Shown: positions 1 through 6,862, counted from the first letter of the stretch. The stretch is 7,383 bases of DNA from an uncultured Atopobium sp. (GCA_946647055.1 CAMPCT010000100.1:1-7383), one strand, 5' to 3'. The notes: a model not told the origin generated them from the letters alone. Numbers and translations are program-made.

Positions 1-196
1 AGTTGTTGGAGGTCTTGTTCGCGAAGCGCTTGGCCTCGTAGGTGCCGGCGCCGGGAGTGCCAGAGAGGTCGGTGTTCTTGAGCTGGTTGGAGATGCACTC
101 CTTCTGGACGTTCTCGATGACCGCGCCGTACTGCTCGGCGAGGTAGTCGTTGCCAGTGGTGGTGAGCAGTACGTTGAGAGATTGGATGCGAGCCAC
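1..196 (-). CDS. Major capsid protein, N-terminal part (cut by window edge)
   Basis: This is the first 65 residues of a phage major head protein, which builds the icosahedral shell. The protein opens MARIQSLNVLLTTTGNDYLA and continues with a Q/E/K-rich helix-like stretch and a Gly/Pro/Thr-rich segment before the window ends. The opening resembles N-termini I associate with phage capsid proteins from Gram-positive gut bacteria, and the position directly after a scaffold-like gene fits the usual scaffold-capsid order. I chose the GTG start at 196-194 because an AAGGGAG ribosome binding site lies 5 bases upstream (208-202) and the reading frame is open from there to the edge. The scaffold stop codon is only 12 bases upstream, so the two genes are probably co-translated. 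Only the N-terminus is visible, so the fold cannot be checked here. Confidence 0.8.
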   Translation of the reverse strand, partial: MARIQSLNVLLTTTGNDYLAEQYGAVIENVQKECISNQLKNTDLSGTPGAGTYEAKRFANKTSNN

Positions 197-208
197 GATG
201 GCTCCCTT

Positions 209-679
209 CTAGAAGATGATTGGTATGTCTGGCTTGCCCCGGCGCGCGTTGCCACCACCGTCGTCGGTCCTCGTCGGGTACGCCGGGAGCGAGGACAGCT
301 TGTCCTTGATCATCCGTGCGTTCTCGCTGACCTCGTCCTCGGTGGCGCCGTTCATGGCTGCAAGGATCTCGGCGTCGACGCCGAAGTCCTTCGCGACCTT
401 CGCGACGATGCCGTCGCGCTGCATCTGGGCCCTGATGCCGTCCAGCTCCTTCTGGAGCTTGTCGGCTCGTTCCGTGGCCTTCTGGAGGTCGCTCTTAGCC
501 GCCTCCTCGGCCTCGTCGAACTTTTCCGCCTTCGCCTTGAGCGCTGCATAGTCGGCGTACTTCTTGCGTTCGCGCGCGAGCCTCTCCTTGACGGTCTCCT
601 CGACCTCGGCCTGCGTGAACGTGCGCTCCGGCTTCTCCTCAGGTGCGCCCTGAGTCTGCGTCTCAATTCCTTCGGACAT
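209..679 (-). CDS. Phage capsid scaffold protein (coiled-coil, Gp20/DUF4355-like)
   Basis: This 156-residue, highly charged protein is a likely head-assembly scaffold, which guides capsid subunits into a procapsid and is then lost. Residues 20-40 contain an FTQAEVEETVKERLARER-type motif seen in phage scaffold and Gp20-like minor structural proteins. Residues about 25-90 are a nearly unbroken Glu/Lys/Ala-rich coiled coil, and residues 91-130 form a second helical region. The tail is Gly-rich and basic (GGGNARRGKP), as often seen where scaffolds contact capsid. An ATG 33 bases further upstream (712-710) is in frame but has no ribosome binding site. The ATG at 679-677 has AAGGGGA at 690-684, 4 bases away, so I use it. 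The gene lies immediately before the capsid gene. The family is inferred from composition, motif and position. Confidence 0.8.
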   Translation of the reverse strand: MSEGIETQTQGAPEEKPERTFTQAEVEETVKERLARERKKYADYAALKAKAEKFDEAEEAAKSDLQKATERADKLQKELDGIRAQMQRDGIVAKVAKDFGVDAEILAAMNGATEDEVSENARMIKDKLSSLPAYPTRTDDGGGNARRGKPDIPIIF

Positions 680-722
680 GCTGTCCCCTTCCCAGCCTTT
701 GGCTGTCGTCATATCCGCACGT

Positions 723-769
723 AGCCCGTGCGTGGGCTCTCCCCTCCCTCGTTAGCAGCCGAGGGAGGG
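723..769 (-). promoter_or_regulatory. Two tandem hairpins in the scaffold gene leader
   Basis: A perfect 10-bp inverted repeat pairs 742-751 with 760-769 around an 8-base loop. A second 5-bp repeat pairs 723-727 (AGCCC) with 734-738 (GGGCT) around 6 bases. Neither is followed by a U-run on either strand, so they do not look like terminators. They lie between the upstream terminator and the scaffold start, so they would be in the 5' leader of the scaffold-capsid mRNA. Stabilising a 5' end, serving as a processing site or binding a regulator are all possible. No clear -35/-10 promoter pair was found in this gap. Confidence 0.45.
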
Positions 770-807
770 AATTCGCCGCAGGTTGAGAGGTCCCGCAGCG
801 TGAGATG

Positions 808-829
808 AAAAAGGCCCCGCGCGGGGCCT
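808..829 (-). terminator. Rho-independent terminator after the glycosyltransferase genes
   Basis: The minus-strand RNA forms a GC-rich perfect palindrome, AGGCCCCGC followed by GCGGGGCCU (829-812), directly followed by a U-run (812-808). On the plus strand the U-run is absent, so it acts leftward. It lies 45 bases past the GT8 stop codon. A weaker inverted repeat (884-878 with 854-848, followed by UU) overlaps the end of that gene and may assist. The terminator separates the upstream genes from scaffold and capsid. Confidence 0.85.
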
Positions 830-874
830 GATTCGACTGATTCTGAAAAGCGGACGCCTAAGAGTGCAGCGTTA

Positions 875-1606
875 TCATCCGCTTCCTGCCTTGTGGCGCT
901 CGTGCATCCACATAGCCTGTTCCCACGACATGGAGCGGTACTTCACAACCTCGGGCTTGTTCTCCCAGTCGCGGTGCTTGACGCCTGCGTAGTGGACGAT
1001 GCGAGCGTTCGGCGCGTTCTTGTCGGTCCACCAGTTGCTGTTGTACTCGCTGGGCATGTCGAAGATGGATCCTTGGCAGAGCTGGTTGCAGACGTCCTGG
1101 TCGACCCACGTGTGTCCGTGGGCATTCAGCTCGACGATGGCCTCGTCCGCCTTGCCGTCGCGCATCATGTCGAGGTTGTAGAGCACCACGCCATGATTGC
1201 AGTAGATGTAGTCGGCAGTGGTGCGGTGCCACTCGTGCGTGGCGCTGAAGTAGCGTCCGTCTATGGGAAGGTCCCATATGCTTGACACGTCGCGCACGCA
1301 GAAGGTATCGCAGTCGAGCGAGAGCACCACATCGACATCTGAAAGCACGTGGCACAGCGCGGCACGCATCATGGCCATGTACGAGAACTTGCTCGTCATG
1401 TTCGGTCCGTCGGACGTGAAGAACGTCTGGCCGCTCACATCGTGGCACTTGACAATCGGCGGTAGCTCGGACGGAAACTCGTCATCCTCGATGATGAAGT
1501 GGACAACGTCCACGTTGCTGTTCGCCACAAGCGACTTCGCCGCTGTCTCCATGTCTGGATAGATGTTGCGTGTGCCACAGTAGGCTGCGTGTCTCAGCTC
1601 GGCCAT
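875..1606 (-). CDS. GT8-family glycosyltransferase
   Basis: This 243-residue enzyme probably transfers a sugar from a nucleotide-sugar donor with retention of configuration. The visible GT8 landmarks are in the right order. They are the metal-binding DxD motif (LSLDCDTF, D98 and D100), the NHGVVLYN acceptor-loop segment at 137-144, DQDVCN at 169-174, and the C-terminal HYAGVKHRDW at 205-214, which matches the family H-x-x-G-x-K-x-W pattern (LgtC/glycogenin-like). There is no signal peptide or membrane segment, so it should be cytoplasmic. The ATG at 1606 has a strong AGGGAGGT site just upstream (1617-1610). It starts 13 bases inside the preceding glycosyltransferase gene, so the two are translationally coupled. 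Glycosylation of virion proteins or host surface glycans is plausible. The acceptor and sugar cannot be read from the sequence. Confidence 0.82.
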   Translation of the reverse strand: MAELRHAAYCGTRNIYPDMETAAKSLVANSNVDVVHFIIEDDEFPSELPPIVKCHDVSGQTFFTSDGPNMTSKFSYMAMMRAALCHVLSDVDVVLSLDCDTFCVRDVSSIWDLPIDGRYFSATHEWHRTTADYIYCNHGVVLYNLDMMRDGKADEAIVELNAHGHTWVDQDVCNQLCQGSIFDMPSEYNSNWWTDKNAPNARIVHYAGVKHRDWENKPEVVKYRSMSWEQAMWMHERHKAGSG

Positions 1607-2247
1607 ACGACCTCCCTGAACTCGTGGCCGCAGACGACGCGAGTGTCGCAGAATACGTCGACGCCGGCACGTGCGAGGCTCAGGCAGAAGTTGACGTCCT
1701 CGCCGCCCGAGTTGAATGCGTCTTTGCTTGCGTAGACGTCTGGAACGTCAAGCGGGATGCGCGACAGGTCGGTCCATTCGAACCATGGGAACTCCAGCCT
1801 GCGGAACAGGTCCGTGCGGATGAGGGCGCATCCCATGCCGCCTGCGGCGACCCTCACGAGCGTCTGGCCAGACTCCCTCAGCTCGCGCAGCTCGTCTCCC
1901 GAGTACATGACCCATCCTGGACCGCGCTTGAAGACGCATGCTAGGCGCTTCTCGCCCCTGGCGTAGCGGTTGAGGTAGTAGCCAAGTGCGACGTCTACGC
2001 CATCTTCGAGCAGGTTTATGAGTGCATCCTGCGGTAGCTCTATGTCGTTGTCGACCATCATCACGTAGTCGTAGTGGGCGTTGAGTGCGTCTGCCGCGAT
2101 GCGGTTGCGAGCCATCGCGCACCCGTAGCCCTGCCTTGCGCGATAGTCGACCTCATGGCCGCCGAGCTCGAGGCGCCACAGGCTCTCGGACGTACAGCGC
2201 CCTATGCGCCCGTCGTAGGTAGGGACTTCGATGAGCACCCTGGACAT
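1594..2247 (-). CDS. GT-A-fold glycosyltransferase (GT2-like)
   Basis: This 217-residue protein resembles small phage and bacterial GT2-like glycosyltransferases. It opens with a beta-strand and the motif EVPTYDGRI at 7-15. It continues with AMARNRIA at 44-51 and the nucleotide-sugar/metal motif MMVDNDIELP at 63-72 (D66, D68). Next are a Gly-rich strand, GGMGCALIR, at 136-144 and GEDVNFC at 182-188, which supplies the likely catalytic acid residues. A late CGH (H208) fits a metal ligand. No membrane helix is seen. The ATG at 2247 is preceded by GGAGG (2258-2254) with 6-base spacing. The start lies 17 bases after the small acidic gene, and the end overlaps the GT8 gene by 13 bases. It probably works with that enzyme in one pathway, possibly adding successive sugars. 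The substrate is unknown. Confidence 0.75.
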   Translation of the reverse strand: MSRVLIEVPTYDGRIGRCTSESLWRLELGGHEVDYRARQGYGCAMARNRIAADALNAHYDYVMMVDNDIELPQDALINLLEDGVDVALGYYLNRYARGEKRLACVFKRGPGWVMYSGDELRELRESGQTLVRVAAGGMGCALIRTDLFRRLEFPWFEWTDLSRIPLDVPDVYASKDAFNSGGEDVNFCLSLARAGVDVFCDTRVVCGHEFREVVWPS

Positions 2248-2264
2248 TAGGTACCTCCGGACAT

Positions 2265-2489
2265 TTAAGATTGTTCGCTTGTTGTACCGTTTACGAACTT
2301 GCGGATTGGCAGATCCTTGACCGGCATCTCCGCATCCAGCTCGACGGTCGGAATCGAGCTGCGGTCAGGGATTCGTACCACGAAAGAGCTGCCCTCGAGC
2401 AGCCATTCGTCGGGCAGGTAGTCGTCGATGTTTTCAGCCACGTAACGTAGGATCGCGGCGAATCTCTCTGCCGTCTTCTCGTTCGCCAT
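2265..2489 (-). CDS. Small acidic protein of unknown function; candidate immunity protein
   Basis: I do not recognise this 74-residue protein. It has 14 acidic and 8 basic residues and no membrane segment or signal peptide. An N-terminal amphipathic helix (residues 4-21, AERFAAILRYVAENI) is followed by a short beta-like region (SSFVVRIPD, VELDAEMPV). The gene is real by its signals: ATG at 2489 has AGGAGA at 2501-2496 with 6-base spacing, and the stop at 2265 leaves only 17 bases to the next gene. It is the first protein gene after the MuF-toxin gene, with only the tRNA between them. Toxin-immunity pairs in MuF polymorphic toxins are usually arranged this way, and immunity proteins are often small and acidic. 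That role is an inference from position and charge only; a cargo or head-related protein is the alternative. Confidence 0.6.
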   Translation of the reverse strand: MANEKTAERFAAILRYVAENIDDYLPDEWLLEGSSFVVRIPDRSSIPTVELDAEMPVKDLPIRKFVNGTTSEQS

Positions 2490-2536
2490 GTTTCGTCTCC
2501 TGAATCAACTCACGGATGGTCACGGCACCTTCGACA

Positions 2537-2610
2537 TGGCTTCGCGCCGAGGACTCGAACCTCGATTGTCCGGACCAGAACCGGAAGTTCTTCCGTTGAA
2601 CTAGCGCGAA
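2537..2610 (-). tRNA. tRNA-Gln (anticodon CUG), CCA encoded
   Basis: The minus strand folds into a complete 74-base cloverleaf. The acceptor stem has a perfect 7 bp (TTCGCGC with GCGCGAA). The D-arm is GTTC/GAAC with loop AACGGAA. The anticodon stem is TCCGG/CCGGA with loop TTCTGGT, giving anticodon CUG (complement at 2576-2578), and the variable region is CAAT. The T-arm is CGAGG/CCTCG with loop TTCGAGT. It ends in discriminator G and an encoded CCA (2539-2537). U1-A72 and G73 are tRNA-Gln identity features, in agreement with the anticodon. The gene starts 61 bases after the MuF-toxin stop and ends 47 bases before the next start codon, so it may be excised from the operon transcript. It reads as an intact, functional phage tRNA. 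Confidence 0.95.
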
Positions 2611-2671
2611 ATGTGTTATAGTAGCTATGAGGCGTCTCTGGTCCTGTATGGGAACTGGGGCGCCTCCGTCG

Positions 2672-3886
2672 TTATACATGCTCAATTGTTCCCGTATGGC
2701 TCACGAACAGGATCTCATCGATACCACGCTCGTTCTTCTTAATCGCAAGCTTATGTCTGATTGCAGGATCGTCACCGTCACGAAGGCGCGAGTCGAAGAT
2801 AACTCTGATTGGGCCGCCTCTAACAATCGTTGTGCCCGTCGCGTCGTAGTGTGGGGATTTGAACTGTTTCTTTGCCTTTTTCAGATTGTTCTCGATATAA
2901 CGAAGGGGGTCGCTGCTTACGGTTTGCCCTTTGGGTGGCGGATCTGGTATCTTCAGCTCGTACAGGAGGTCATCGAGGAGGATATCAATGTTCTTGACTC
3001 CGTTCTCCTCCGTTTCTGGTAGGAAGACAATCGTGTGTCCATCTTCTGCCAGTCTCTTTGCGCTAACAAGCTCTTTACCCTTTGGAATGGCCCCAAACCT
3101 AGCGTCAATCCTCCCGTCCTTCGAGAGACTGCGAATATAGCTTCCTATAATGAGTTCATATGATTCTTCTGATCCATCGCTCTTTTCGAATCGAGTACGA
3201 CGGAGTTCCATTTCACTGGAGTGCTCTTCGGCCCGTCCTCGACATTGATCCAAGTATCTATCGAGGTAAAGTGATGGATCGTACCCCTCGACAGTGGCCT
3301 TTGCCTTGTCCCAGCTCGGCACCACGCGACAGTCGCAGTTGGCATGTGCGTGGCTCGCAAGATCCTCGCTGCCGTAAACGAAGCCGCGGGATGCGAGCAT
3401 GATGCAGAACTCGCACGTTTCGGCACCAGTCGGCACCCTCGCCCACTTGGGCTTCTTCGGATCCTTGTTCACGTTGTGCTGAATGCAGCGGTTGGCCGAC
3501 TTCCTGCTCTCGTAGTCCAGTCTGTCCGAGCACTTCCCAACGAACTGTTCTATCGGTTTCTCGTCAGCGAGGTCCTGCACGAACGCCCTCACGGCACCCT
3601 CGGTCGCCTCTGGTTCGATGAGCGGCTCGACTGCCGCTTGGTACCCATCGTCGATACCGAACTTCGCGCGCAGGCCATCGTAGAACTCTGCGGCAAGCCT
3701 GGCAGACATAGTCGCCGAAGCGCCACAGCATGCCTGCATAATTGAGATGACCTGCTCCCTGATGCTGGCAACATCCTGGGTAAAGTCAACCTGAGCCAAT
3801 GCTTCCTCGAGGGCTGCCCGTCCCCTGTCGCTCACGTCGTTCAGACTACGGCTGTATGCCTCCACGTAGCTGCGCGGTATCAGCAC
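2672..3886 (-). CDS. MuF-type minor head protein with C-terminal putative PD-(D/E)XK tRNase toxin domain
   Basis: Residue numbers here count from a GTG at 3895, which gives 407 residues. Residues 1-215 are a MuF-like minor capsid protein with helical start and the Cys/His cluster C161-x2-C164, then H182-x-H184-x2-C187-x-C189, typical of actinophage head proteins encoded after the portal. After a charged linker (about 215-265), residues 270-407 form a separate domain: GKELVSAKRLAEDGHTIVFL, then NIDILLDDLLYELK with E275, D304, E313 and K315. This E...D...E-x-K layout is that of PD-(D/E)XK nucleases and resembles CdiA C-terminal tRNase toxins. MuF-toxin fusions are a known phage polymorphic-toxin class, and the virion could deliver the domain. 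The stretch coding for the C-terminus is visibly richer in AT than the N-terminal half. I prefer the GTG at 3886 (GGAGG at 3899-3895, 8-base spacing); the GTG at 3895 overlaps that site. It overlaps the portal end by 41 bases. The MuF call is firm, and the tRNase call is moderate. Confidence 0.82.
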   Translation of the reverse strand: MLIPRSYVEAYSRSLNDVSDRGRAALEEALAQVDFTQDVASIREQVISIMQACCGASATMSARLAAEFYDGLRAKFGIDDGYQAAVEPLIEPEATEGAVRAFVQDLADEKPIEQFVGKCSDRLDYESRKSANRCIQHNVNKDPKKPKWARVPTGAETCEFCIMLASRGFVYGSEDLASHAHANCDCRVVPSWDKAKATVEGYDPSLYLDRYLDQCRGRAEEHSSEMELRRTRFEKSDGSEESYELIIGSYIRSLSKDGRIDARFGAIPKGKELVSAKRLAEDGHTIVFLPETEENGVKNIDILLDDLLYELKIPDPPPKGQTVSSDPLRYIENNLKKAKKQFKSPHYDATGTTIVRGGPIRVIFDSRLRDGDDPAIRHKLAIKKNERGIDEILFVSHTGTIEHV

Positions 3887-5321
3887 CTCCGACACCTCCG
3901 AACATGGCGGTTACAGCGGCGTTTGTGGCCGCCTTGGCTTCGTCGCTCCTGACCTGCTCGAGGTCGGCTTCGTCTATCCCCACGTAGCGCGCGGCCACGT
4001 CCGTGGCACCGAAGCCTGGGCGGATGCTGTTCACCTTGGTCGCCCAGTCGGCGCGCTCGTTGAGCGTGTGCAGGATGGGGTCGGCGAACTTCGCGCTTAT
4101 GTCTCGCATCCCCTCGCCCAGGTCGTCGGTCGTGGTGTTGAGCTCGACTGCGAGCGCCGCACGCATCACGCGGCGGAGCGTCACCTTGTCTGCGGAGATG
4201 TCCCTCATGGCGATCATCGAGATGTCCTCGCGGGCAGTCTGGATGGCTTCGGCGCTGGAGGGGTTGTCCTGGATGATTCCGAGCGAGCTGAGCGGCACGC
4301 CGCTCGCCCCACTGAACTGCGCGGCAAGCGACCTCAGCTCGTCGATGAAGGGCTGGGGCGAGTTGCCGGACAGCTGCCCGACCGTCGGGTTCTGCTCGGT
4401 CTGGTCGTTGGGCGTCAGCGCCAGGATGCGCGAGAGCTGGTACTGCGCCTTCTTGTTCATCACCGTGTCGAACTGCTCGTCGGTGAGACCGAGCATGTAC
4501 ATCTTGGGCATCGAGTAGAACGTGCCCGAGACCTGCATGTGCCACAGGCACCTGATGGCATCGTCGGTGAGAGTGCGCACGAACTTGGTGATGCGCGTGC
4601 GCCCGAACGGCGCCACCGTGCCCACCCTACGGTGGGCGAACACGTAGAGCGTCGGCAGCCGCTCGGCCATCGGCCCCTCCGTGTACGCCCAGTCGTTCTT
4701 GTCGCGCTGCACGAACTCCCCCACGTTGTGCGGCATGTGGAGGTTCACGATGGTCGGCACCGGCGAGATCCTCGACCATGGCGTGTGCTCTCGTCGCGCG
4801 ATCGCCAGCCCGCACGACACCACGCCGTCGGTGAAGTCGGGCGAGGGCAGCGCGGTGAACGTGTCGGCACCATGGAACCGGACGACGGCATGCCCGTCCT
4901 CGGAGCGGTTGACGGTCGCCGCCATGCAGCCGTAGAGGCCCTTGACGGGAACGTGCTGGTTGTAGTTGTCGATGAGGTTGTTGCGGTCGATGACCTCCCG
5001 CAGGACCGTGTCGTCGACGTCTGGCGGTAGCGTGATCCGCTCGAGCGTGATGCGCTCGGCCCAGTCGTTGACGGCCTTCTGTGGCCAGTCGCAAGCCTGG
5101 TCGTTGGGGATGTCGGCGGTGACCCCGTAGTCGCTCACGGTGACGTTGCCGTCGTAGTAGTTGCGGAGCATCTCGTTGTGGTCCACGTGGCGCTCGTACT
5201 CGGCCACGAGCAGCTCGACGGCATCCTTCGCCTCGGGCGTGATGCCCTCGGCGTCCAACATGCCCCTTAGGTTCACCGTCGTGGGTTGCGTGGACTGTCC
5301 GGTGTCGGTCTGCTCTAGCAT
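3846..5321 (-). CDS. Phage portal protein (SPP1 Gp6-like)
   Basis: This 491-residue protein should form the dodecameric portal ring at one capsid vertex, through which DNA is packaged and ejected. The length fits the SPP1 Gp6-like family. Recognisable segments are an N-terminal helical region with MLRNYYDGN (51-59) and a wing/stem region with VPVKGLYGCMAATV (124-137). The conserved PFGRTRITKFVRTLTDDAIR lies at 238-257, followed by FYSMPKMYMLGL (268-279). The late segment PFIDELRSLAAQFSGASGVP at 324-343 precedes a helical C-terminus. The open frame extends further upstream to 5543, but that part is an Arg/His/Pro-rich shadow of the terminase. The ATG at 5321 has a GGGGAGGG site just upstream and overlaps the large-terminase stop by 7 bases (ATGCTAG), so translation is coupled. 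Its 3' end overlaps the MuF gene. Confidence 0.92.
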   Translation of the reverse strand: MLEQTDTGQSTQPTTVNLRGMLDAEGITPEAKDAVELLVAEYERHVDHNEMLRNYYDGNVTVSDYGVTADIPNDQACDWPQKAVNDWAERITLERITLPPDVDDTVLREVIDRNNLIDNYNQHVPVKGLYGCMAATVNRSEDGHAVVRFHGADTFTALPSPDFTDGVVSCGLAIARREHTPWSRISPVPTIVNLHMPHNVGEFVQRDKNDWAYTEGPMAERLPTLYVFAHRRVGTVAPFGRTRITKFVRTLTDDAIRCLWHMQVSGTFYSMPKMYMLGLTDEQFDTVMNKKAQYQLSRILALTPNDQTEQNPTVGQLSGNSPQPFIDELRSLAAQFSGASGVPLSSLGIIQDNPSSAEAIQTAREDISMIAMRDISADKVTLRRVMRAALAVELNTTTDDLGEGMRDISAKFADPILHTLNERADWATKVNSIRPGFGATDVAARYVGIDEADLEQVRSDEAKAATNAAVTAMFGGVGGADTAQLRGGIQP

Positions 5322-6862
5322 CCCGCCCTCCCCTCGGTGTCGATTCGCCGGGATGCCCTCGCGCCCAGGAGCGCGAGCGTCATGCTCTCGGCTGCGGTGC
5401 AGGGCGTGTCGGGGCCGTCGGCAAGACCGATGCCGCTGCGGCCGACCTTGCGGCGCCGCGCCATCCTCACCGATTCGTCCAGCGGGTCCTGCCTTATGTG
5501 CGTGAGGTCGTGGTTCCGAACTGCCACCATGGCCACGGAGCACGCCTCGATGTAGTTGCTTGTGGTCGCCACGTGCACTCGCCTGCGCGGGATGCCAAGC
5601 GAGCGAACCTTCTGCTCGAAGTCGGCAGCACCCGCCTGACCGTCGATGATCACCTCACGAAGGTCGGACCTGTGCTGCCCGACCCATGCGAGCGCCTCGT
5701 CGATGCCGCCATAGGTGGAACGGATTGCAATCAGCTCGACGTACGTCGGCCCCTCCTTCGGCGCGACGGCCACCGTCCACGCGACCCATTCGCCATCCAG
5801 ACTGAACTTGACGCCCAGCGCCGCCTTGCCCTTGTCGGGTCCCAGCGCCTGCTCGGCAGGCACCTCGCAGGCCGCCCAGTCCTTCGCGTCGAAGAACGTC
5901 CGCTCGGCCTTGGCCTTGGGCAGCCAGTAGCCCAGGCGCTGCTGCGCAAAGGTGAGCGGCTGGCGGTACAGGCCCAGCTCCACGTTGGGTGCGCTGGGCT
6001 GCAGGTTGAGCCCCATCGCGGGGTTGACGCGCCACCAGACATCCTCGTCCAGGTGGTCGCCGAACCCGTCATCGCCCTCGGGCATGAGGTCGTTGACCGA
6101 CCATTCCGAGAGCGAGACCTTCCCGCGCTCGCCGGTGTCGACGCCACTCACGACGTCGTCGCGCATGCTCTGGAAAACGTCGCCCTTGCTGTCGGGCGTG
6201 GGCGGCGTGCCCAGGTACACGAACTGCGAGTTCTTGAGCGGCGCGGACGACGAGGTCGAGACGAAGGCCTTCTGCTGCACCTCGGTCAGCTCCTGCGCCT
6301 CGTCGCCCATGATGGCGTCGACGGTGAAGCCGATGCTGGCGCTGTTCGTCCTCGTCGCGAAGTAGACCGCCCCTCCCCCGTACTCTGGCTTGAAGAAGAT
6401 GGCTTCCTTGCTGATGGCCTTGCGCACGGCCTTGACCATGCGGTTGAGGTTCGGGTACTCGCACTTTGGGTCGTTCGCCTTGGTGCCGTAGTAGTGCTGC
6501 ATGCGCTCGAATATCTCCACCGCGGTGGAGTACTGGTGCGCCGAGTACAGGATCCTCTCGCCGCGGAACGGCAGCCCGGCCTTCTTGCGCACCAGCGGCA
6601 GCACGGCGACGCCCCAGTCGATGCGCGCCAGCGCCAGCTCGGTCTTGCCGTTCTGGCGCGGCACCTCGAGCAGGTTCCTCGGGTGCACGTAGCGCAGCCC
6701 CGGCCCAAGGGCGAGCCAGTCATCCAGTATCGGCAGCTGCCAGGGGTTGAGGATCACGCCCTTGTTCAGGCGCTCCCACTCTGCGACGAACCTTCCCATG
6801 GTCACCCCGTAGGGCGCGGCCACGTGGAACGTGGGCTCCTGGCAGCCGACCCGCTCAGCCAT
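5315..6862 (-). CDS. terL: Terminase large subunit
   Basis: This 515-residue packaging motor hydrolyses ATP to drive DNA into the procapsid and cuts concatemers. The ATPase half has Walker A PRQNGKTE at 68-75, Walker B IMGDEAQE at 184-191 with the catalytic Glu, and a coupling segment VYLGTPPTPDS at 215-225. The C-terminal RNase-H-like nuclease half shows FSLDGEW (D356), VIIDGQAGA (D408) and a late ADGPDTPCTAAES (D482/D485 region), candidates for metal ligands. The length is normal for the family. The ATG at 6862 overlaps the small-terminase stop by 8 bases, which argues for this start despite a weak ribosome binding site. A second ATG at 6799, with GGGGTG upstream, is possible. A very long open frame runs antisense across the gene, a consequence of GC-biased codons. 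Confidence 0.95.
   Translation of the reverse strand: MAERVGCQEPTFHVAAPYGVTMGRFVAEWERLNKGVILNPWQLPILDDWLALGPGLRYVHPRNLLEVPRQNGKTELALARIDWGVAVLPLVRKKAGLPFRGERILYSAHQYSTAVEIFERMQHYYGTKANDPKCEYPNLNRMVKAVRKAISKEAIFFKPEYGGGAVYFATRTNSASIGFTVDAIMGDEAQELTEVQQKAFVSTSSSAPLKNSQFVYLGTPPTPDSKGDVFQSMRDDVVSGVDTGERGKVSLSEWSVNDLMPEGDDGFGDHLDEDVWWRVNPAMGLNLQPSAPNVELGLYRQPLTFAQQRLGYWLPKAKAERTFFDAKDWAACEVPAEQALGPDKGKAALGVKFSLDGEWVAWTVAVAPKEGPTYVELIAIRSTYGGIDEALAWVGQHRSDLREVIIDGQAGAADFEQKVRSLGIPRRRVHVATTSNYIEACSVAMVAVRNHDLTHIRQDPLDESVRMARRRKVGRSGIGLADGPDTPCTAAESMTLALLGARASRRIDTEGRAGC

Noticed and set aside
2537..2610. The tRNA as a phage integration (att) site
   Set aside because: It is a complete tRNA in the middle of a co-directional head operon, with no integrase nearby and no repeat of its 3' end seen in the window.
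2615..2645. Possible promoter (TATAAC at 2620-2615) just upstream of the tRNA
   Set aside because: The hexamer lies only 4 bases before the mature tRNA 5' end and has no convincing -35 element at a 16-18 base distance.
2434..2685. An 83-codon open frame on the minus strand across the tRNA
   Set aside because: It runs through the whole tRNA-Gln gene and overlaps the 74-residue gene, and its translation shows no domain.
3846..3886. Programmed frameshift joining portal and MuF
   Set aside because: The genes overlap, but each has its own start and stop, a GGAGG site serves the MuF GTG, and I see no slippery heptamer.
4068..5030. A 320-codon open frame on the plus strand across the portal gene
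   Set aside because: Low-complexity Arg/His/Val translation antisense to a confident portal gene, with no ribosome binding site supporting it.
5322..5543. Possible 74-residue N-terminal extension of the portal protein
   Set aside because: The extension overlaps TerL, has an Arg/His/Pro-rich shadow composition, and the ATG at 5321 has a good ribosome binding site.
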